From NCBI GenBank assembly GCA_017861365.1, contig JAGFXR010000006.1, positions 124,001 through 188,000 of the forward strand: a DNA stretch of 64,000 nt, given 5' to 3'. The notes beneath the pieces are model-generated. The model had not been told where the DNA came from. It saw only the letters and a program-made list of their open reading frames with translations, and made no database searches. Numbering within the stretch: position 1 is the first letter of the stretch; every line of letters begins with the position of its first letter. A program made the translations under genes and the position numbers. This DNA is from Oscillospiraceae bacterium. GTDB taxonomy: Bacteria > Bacillota > Clostridia > Oscillospirales > Oscillospiraceae. This document shows, in pieces, positions 60,675-64,000 of this stretch.

Positions 60675-62302
60675 AGGGCGACTCCAACAGCATCCAGAAC
60701 CAACGGATGCTCCTCGAAAAATATGCGCGGGAAAATGGATTCGTCAACACCCAATTCATGGCGGACGACGGTTACTCTGGCACCAGCTTTCAGCGTCCCT
60801 CATTTCAGAAACTTCTTGAAATGATTGAAAACGGCGAGGTCGAAACCCTGATCGTCAAGGACCTGTCCCGCTTGGGGCGGGAATATCTGCAGGTGGGGTA
60901 TTATACGGAAATTTACTTTCCGCAAAAAGGCGTCCGTTTCATTGCGGTCAACGACGGAGTCGATTCCCGCTACTCGGAAACCAACGATTTCACCCCGATG
61001 CGGAACTGGTTCAACGAGCTCTACGCCAAGGATTCCAGCAAAAAAGTGCGAGTAGTAAAACAAGCCCAGGCAGAACGCGGCGAAATACTCGGCGGCAGGC
61101 CGCCCTACGGCTACAAAAAGGATGAAACTGTCCGCAAGGGGATCGTGCCGAACGAGGAAACGTCGGAAGTGGTCAGGCGTATTTTCAGCCTCTGTGCCGA
61201 GGGTAAAGGGCCAAACCAGATCGCAAGAATATTGACGAAGGAACAGGTGCTGACGCCCAGCAATTACTATTACCGGAAGACCGGATGCTCGCACAAGGGC
61301 CTTGACACCACCAGACCGTATGGTTGGTGCGGTGCCACCATTACCGGTATCCTTGACAACAAGACCTATCTCGGACACATGGCGGGGCTGCGCTCCACAA
61401 CGCTGTCCTACAAGAACAAGAAGCTCATCCGCCACCCGGAATCGGATCAGATTTTGGTGGAGAATACCCATGAACCGCTGATCTCGCAGGAGCTGTGGGA
61501 TATCGCGCAGGATGTCCGCCAGCATAAAAAGCGGACGCCGAAGCACATGGACGAGCCGAATCTTTTTTCTGGATTGGTGTACTGCGCGGATTGCGGCAAG
61601 CCGCTGGTGCTCCATCGGGCGCACACGATGAAAGCGACGCAGAACAATTTCAAGTGCTATACCTATGGCAAGCATGGGAAAATGGAATGCTCGCCCCACC
61701 ACATTCGGGGGCAGGATCTGATCACCATCGTTCTGGACGATCTGTGCCGGGTAACGCATTTCGCGCGGCAGAAGGAAAAGCTTTTTGCCGAGTATATTAA
61801 CCGGAAAAACAGCGCGGAGCTTCGACGGGAGATCAACGCAGCCCAAAAGGAACTGGATACCATGCGGCGCAGAGACACGGAATTAACGGCGCTTTTCAAA
61901 CGGCTTTATGAGGATAACGTGCTGGGACGCGTCACCAATGAGCAGTTCCGCATCCTCTCCGGCGACTACAACGCCGAGCAGAAAGAGCTGGCCGTTACCA
62001 TTCCTGAGAAGGAGGCCCGGCTCCAGAAGCTGAGGGATTCCGCCGCCAACGTGGAGGTGTTCATCGAGAAAGCTAAACGGTATACAGAAATTCGCGAGCT
62101 GACGCCGGAAATTCTGCGGCTGTTTATCCAGCGGATCGAAGTCGGGGAACGCAGTGAAAAACGCTCCCGCACCGCTGAACAGGAAATTCGCATCATATAC
62201 CGCGACGTGGGCGTCATGGACAGCGTGGAGCAGGTGGAAACGGGCAGTCAGGAAACCGATGAACTGTCTGAACGGTCCAATGGCGAGCAAAAGACGGCAT
62301 AA
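60617..62302 (+). CDS. Large serine recombinase (resolvase/invertase family)
   Basis: 561 residues from ATG 60617 with AAGGAGG upstream. The catalytic resolvase domain begins YSILYGRLSQEDE, with the nucleophilic serine at residue 14, and continues with NSIQNQR and KDLSRLGRE. A recombinase domain (GGRPPYGYKKDE) and a zinc beta-ribbon (YCADCGKPLV) follow, then a coiled coil (about 395-500) that controls integration or excision. Such enzymes integrate and excise clostridial transposons such as Tn4451 and Tn5397. All active-site residues visible seem intact, so the element may still move. Confidence 0.95.
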   Translation: MANQKYSILYGRLSQEDELKGDSNSIQNQRMLLEKYARENGFVNTQFMADDGYSGTSFQRPSFQKLLEMIENGEVETLIVKDLSRLGREYLQVGYYTEIYFPQKGVRFIAVNDGVDSRYSETNDFTPMRNWFNELYAKDSSKKVRVVKQAQAERGEILGGRPPYGYKKDETVRKGIVPNEETSEVVRRIFSLCAEGKGPNQIARILTKEQVLTPSNYYYRKTGCSHKGLDTTRPYGWCGATITGILDNKTYLGHMAGLRSTTLSYKNKKLIRHPESDQILVENTHEPLISQELWDIAQDVRQHKKRTPKHMDEPNLFSGLVYCADCGKPLVLHRAHTMKATQNNFKCYTYGKHGKMECSPHHIRGQDLITIVLDDLCRVTHFARQKEKLFAEYINRKNSAELRREINAAQKELDTMRRRDTELTALFKRLYEDNVLGRVTNEQFRILSGDYNAEQKELAVTIPEKEARLQKLRDSAANVEVFIEKAKRYTEIRELTPEILRLFIQRIEVGERSEKRSRTAEQEIRIIYRDVGVMDSVEQVETGSQETDELSERSNGEQKTA

Positions 62303-62310
62303 ACGAGTTA

Positions 62311-62334
62311 GGGCGGGCAGCATACGCTACCCGC
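62311..62334 (+). terminator. Hairpin after the recombinase gene
   Basis: GGCGGG (62312-62317) pairs with CCCGCC (62330-62335), with an inner AGC/GCT pairing and a 4-base loop. No T-run follows, so termination is uncertain. Confidence 0.4.
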
Positions 62335-62504
62335 CACTACATAAAGGCTATGGGTTCACAAAATACCCCTGTGAACGCTAACAGAAGGCTTTGCAGACTT
62401 CTGATTTTTCAAATTTCGTTTAGCCTAGATAAAAAACACAGTGGCAAAGCAAATGATACTCCGATTGTAGACTATCTTAGAAAAAGGCAACGTCTTAATT
62501 AAAA

Positions 62505-62546
62505 CTTAAAGGTGGGAAGCTATAAAGTAAGCTTCCCACCTTTAAG
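62505..62546 (-). terminator. 17-bp terminator overlapping the end of the AT-rich gene
   Basis: Perfect arms (62530-62546 and 62505-62521) with an 8-base loop; on the minus strand TTTTAATTAAG follows. The stem includes the last codons and stop of the gene ending at 62520. Confidence 0.8.
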
Positions 62547-63290
62547 CGAACCTAATACATATAATTTGCTTTTAAAATCACAGCACTCATACACCGTCTT
62601 TTCCATTTCCACAGTATCTTTATGGAAATTAGTAAGTAATTCAACTTCGTGATCTATATCGATTGTCGGTGGAGTTGTGATACTAGTAATATTAATTTCT
62701 TGCCCAGCAGTATTAACAATAGTTGCTCCAGTTCCTGTCCGCGAATTTCCAAATGCCCAAAAACTAGCCCGATGTTTAGCCATATTTGCCATTTCATTGT
62801 TGTGCTCGCGTTTTTTTTGATATGACTCTATAGCAGATAGTAATAATGGATTATGCAGTGCCATTGCCTTTTTAAGTTCTTTATATGATACTTTTTTACC
62901 GATTTTGCTAGACTCTTCTTCTATATTTGAGAAATCACTAAACTCTAGATATTTCACATTTCCAATATCATAGTAAAAATATATCACTTGCCACATATAA
63001 TCAAGACAACTATTATACGATAGTATAGCATTTTGCAGATGCATCGTTCGTTCAAACCATGGAGTATCTGATTGCCTGCCCAAAGCGTCCTTTTGCTCTA
63101 GGTCATATGCCGCAAGGCATTCGGTGGCACCAAAAATAATTTGCGTATGTAATGCCCAAAATTTATCATATGCTATACAGGCTCCGCAATCCGCTATGGC
63201 TAGAAGTTCACGAGCAATAAAGTTTAGTTGCGGATAATTATTGATTACAGTATCTTTAGCAAATTCGACTGGTGTTTTTCTATTGTTCAT
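62520..63290 (-). CDS. AT-rich gene, 256-residue protein of unknown function
   Basis: 256 residues from ATG 63290, where AGGTG lies about 9 bases upstream. The protein is mostly helical (ALHTQIIFGATECLAAYDL, HLQNAILSYNSCLDYMWQVIYFYYDI), with no TM pattern or recognised catalytic motif. Codon use is strongly AT-rich, unlike all neighbours, which points to recent transfer. It follows the gene at 63319 on the same strand with a gap of about 28 bases, so the two form an operon. Its place beside a serine recombinase fits cargo of an island; a defence role is only a guess. Confidence 0.7.
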   Translation of the reverse strand: MNNRKTPVEFAKDTVINNYPQLNFIARELLAIADCGACIAYDKFWALHTQIIFGATECLAAYDLEQKDALGRQSDTPWFERTMHLQNAILSYNSCLDYMWQVIYFYYDIGNVKYLEFSDFSNIEEESSKIGKKVSYKELKKAMALHNPLLLSAIESYQKKREHNNEMANMAKHRASFWAFGNSRTGTGATIVNTAGQEINITSITTPPTIDIDHEVELLTNFHKDTVEMEKTVYECCDFKSKLYVLGSLKGGKLTL

Positions 63291-63318
63291 ACTAGCACTC
63301 ACCTGTTAATATCGTAAA

Positions 63319-64000
63319 TTAAAACGGAAGCGCCTCTTCTTCCTCATGGAATTCTATAAGTTCATCTATTTGTTTTGCTGAACGTATTTTTTTAATCTTG
63401 CCATCTTCTTCAAATGCTTTATCACTAATTTGTAAAGTCAATTTCATACCTTCATTTTCGTTAAACTTAGTAAAAATGGTTTTGTCTGAAACCATCGACA
63501 ACTCAATATCAATTTCATATCCAAATAACTGCAATATTTCATTTAATTCATCGCGCGTCCTAACAAATATAACAGTCTTATCTAGTCCGATTTTTGAAAA
63601 TATTCTATTTAGCAACGGATTATATGAAAACACTGTATTGTCAAATCTCTCAAAAAAACTTTCCTTTTCATCCTTAAAGCTATCAGCTGATGTTTTAATT
63701 TGGTCTACTAACTCAGCCATATCATAATATGTTTTTGACTCTGTCATTGTTGATTCTTGTACAAGTAAATGTTGAAATAATCCAGCAAATTGTTTTTTTA
63801 GTGATTCTATTATATTGGGGATTGTATCAAATGCCTCAATGGGATGGTTTTTTATTGATTCCTTTATATCTGCAATAAATTTATGAATGCGAATATCATC
63901 TGCATAAACTGGAATGAAAGAATCTCCTATATTGGCTAAATAGGTTCTGTTTTCAATATATACATCACGCGCAATGTAAATATATACTTTCTTTTTACTC
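63319..64000 (-). CDS. AT-rich gene, C-terminal part of a protein running off the window
   Basis: The frame is open from the stop at 63319 through to the window edge, about 226 residues, although the first ATG met is only at 63747. The upstream part reads SKKKVYIYIARDVYIENRT and continues with IPVYADDIRIHKFIADIKE, so it is coding. The C-terminal part has charged helices (DMAELVDQIKTSADSFKDEKE) and a beta-rich stretch (DKTVIFVRTRDELNEIL). No known domain is recognised. It is AT-rich like its partner gene and probably co-transcribed with it. Confidence 0.65.
   Translation of the reverse strand, partial: SKKKVYIYIARDVYIENRTYLANIGDSFIPVYADDIRIHKFIADIKESIKNHPIEAFDTIPNIIESLKKQFAGLFQHLLVQESTMTESKTYYDMAELVDQIKTSADSFKDEKESFFERFDNTVFSYNPLLNRIFSKIGLDKTVIFVRTRDELNEILQLFGYEIDIELSMVSDKTIFTKFNENEGMKLTLQISDKAFEEDGKIKKIRSAKQIDELIEFHEEEEALPF

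Larger units (their letters stand above)
57075..62302. mobile_element. Integrative element module (boundaries approximate)
   Basis: The gene set HTH protein, RepA/RecA-like ATPase, two ribbon-helix-helix proteins, a small ORF and a large serine recombinase, all on one strand with overlapping starts, is typical of clostridial integrative or mobilizable elements. Iteron-like repeats and GC-rich hairpins lie in its centre. There is no relaxase, coupling protein or type IV secretion gene in the window, so it is a minimal or decayed element. Exact ends and attachment sites were not found; the gene at 56023 may also belong to it. Confidence 0.55.

Noticed and set aside
1-64000. CRISPR array or rRNA operon
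   Set aside because: No series of regularly spaced identical repeats and no rRNA-like sequence was seen on reading the window.

Overview
The window looks like chromosomal DNA from an anaerobic, gut-type member of the Clostridia (Oscillospiraceae-like Firmicutes). This is inferred from strong AGGAGG-type ribosome binding sites, a SufCBDSU iron-sulfur operon, oxygen-sensitive enoate-reductase-like flavoproteins, a 2-hydroxyacyl-CoA-dehydratase-type activase, an iron-dependent alcohol dehydrogenase, an S-layer-homology surface protein and a clostridial large serine recombinase. No complete rRNA or tRNA gene and no CRISPR array was seen.

Layout. 1-12.6 kb: two related FMN/FAD/4Fe-4S reductases flank an iron alcohol dehydrogenase, RidA, an endolysin/holin pair of phage type, oligoendopeptidase F, a small P-loop protein and glucose-6-phosphate isomerase. 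12.8-15.3 kb: a metal-efflux operon with an ArsR/CadC repressor, a stand-alone HMA metallochaperone and a P-type ATPase, behind a clear promoter and operator. 15.5-19.9 kb: an activase / HgdB-like pair behind a long, potentially structured leader. 20-26.6 kb: two MFS transporters, a zinc-ribbon membrane protein, two tandem paralogs of unknown function and a FAD-dependent reductase that probably works with the second MFS protein. 27-31.8 kb: a two-component system, a two-TM protein, a lone ABC-type ATPase, a radical SAM protein and a YjbR protein. 32-39.5 kb: a LysR regulator, a four-TM protein and a complete Opp-type peptide ABC transporter. 39.7-45.2 kb: a MarR-type regulator with a C-terminal cysteine cluster, translationally coupled to sufC-B-D-S-U. 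45.4-46.8 kb: a scar region with a deleted transposase, tRNA 3'-end fragments and a ferritin-like protein. 46.8-55.9 kb: a MalT-like LuxR regulator, a DUF2442 protein and a 2052-residue SLH protein. 56-62.3 kb: a mobile-element module (HTH protein, RepA/RecA-like ATPase, two ribbon-helix-helix proteins, large serine recombinase). 62.5-64 kb: two visibly AT-rich genes unlike the rest, the last one running off the window edge.

The genes fit a fermentative anaerobe that reduces unsaturated acids or similar organic acceptors with FeS flavoproteins, imports peptides (Opp, PepF), defends its Fe-S and metal homeostasis (Suf, metal-efflux ATPase, ferritin-like protein) and displays a large repeat protein on its wall. 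The most promising undescribed elements are the MarR/cysteine-cluster regulator with twin palindromes in front of suf, the tandem 129-residue paralogs, the structured leader ahead of the split activase locus, and the AT-rich gene pair beside the serine recombinase. All functions are read from sequence motifs and remembered family features; no database search was possible.
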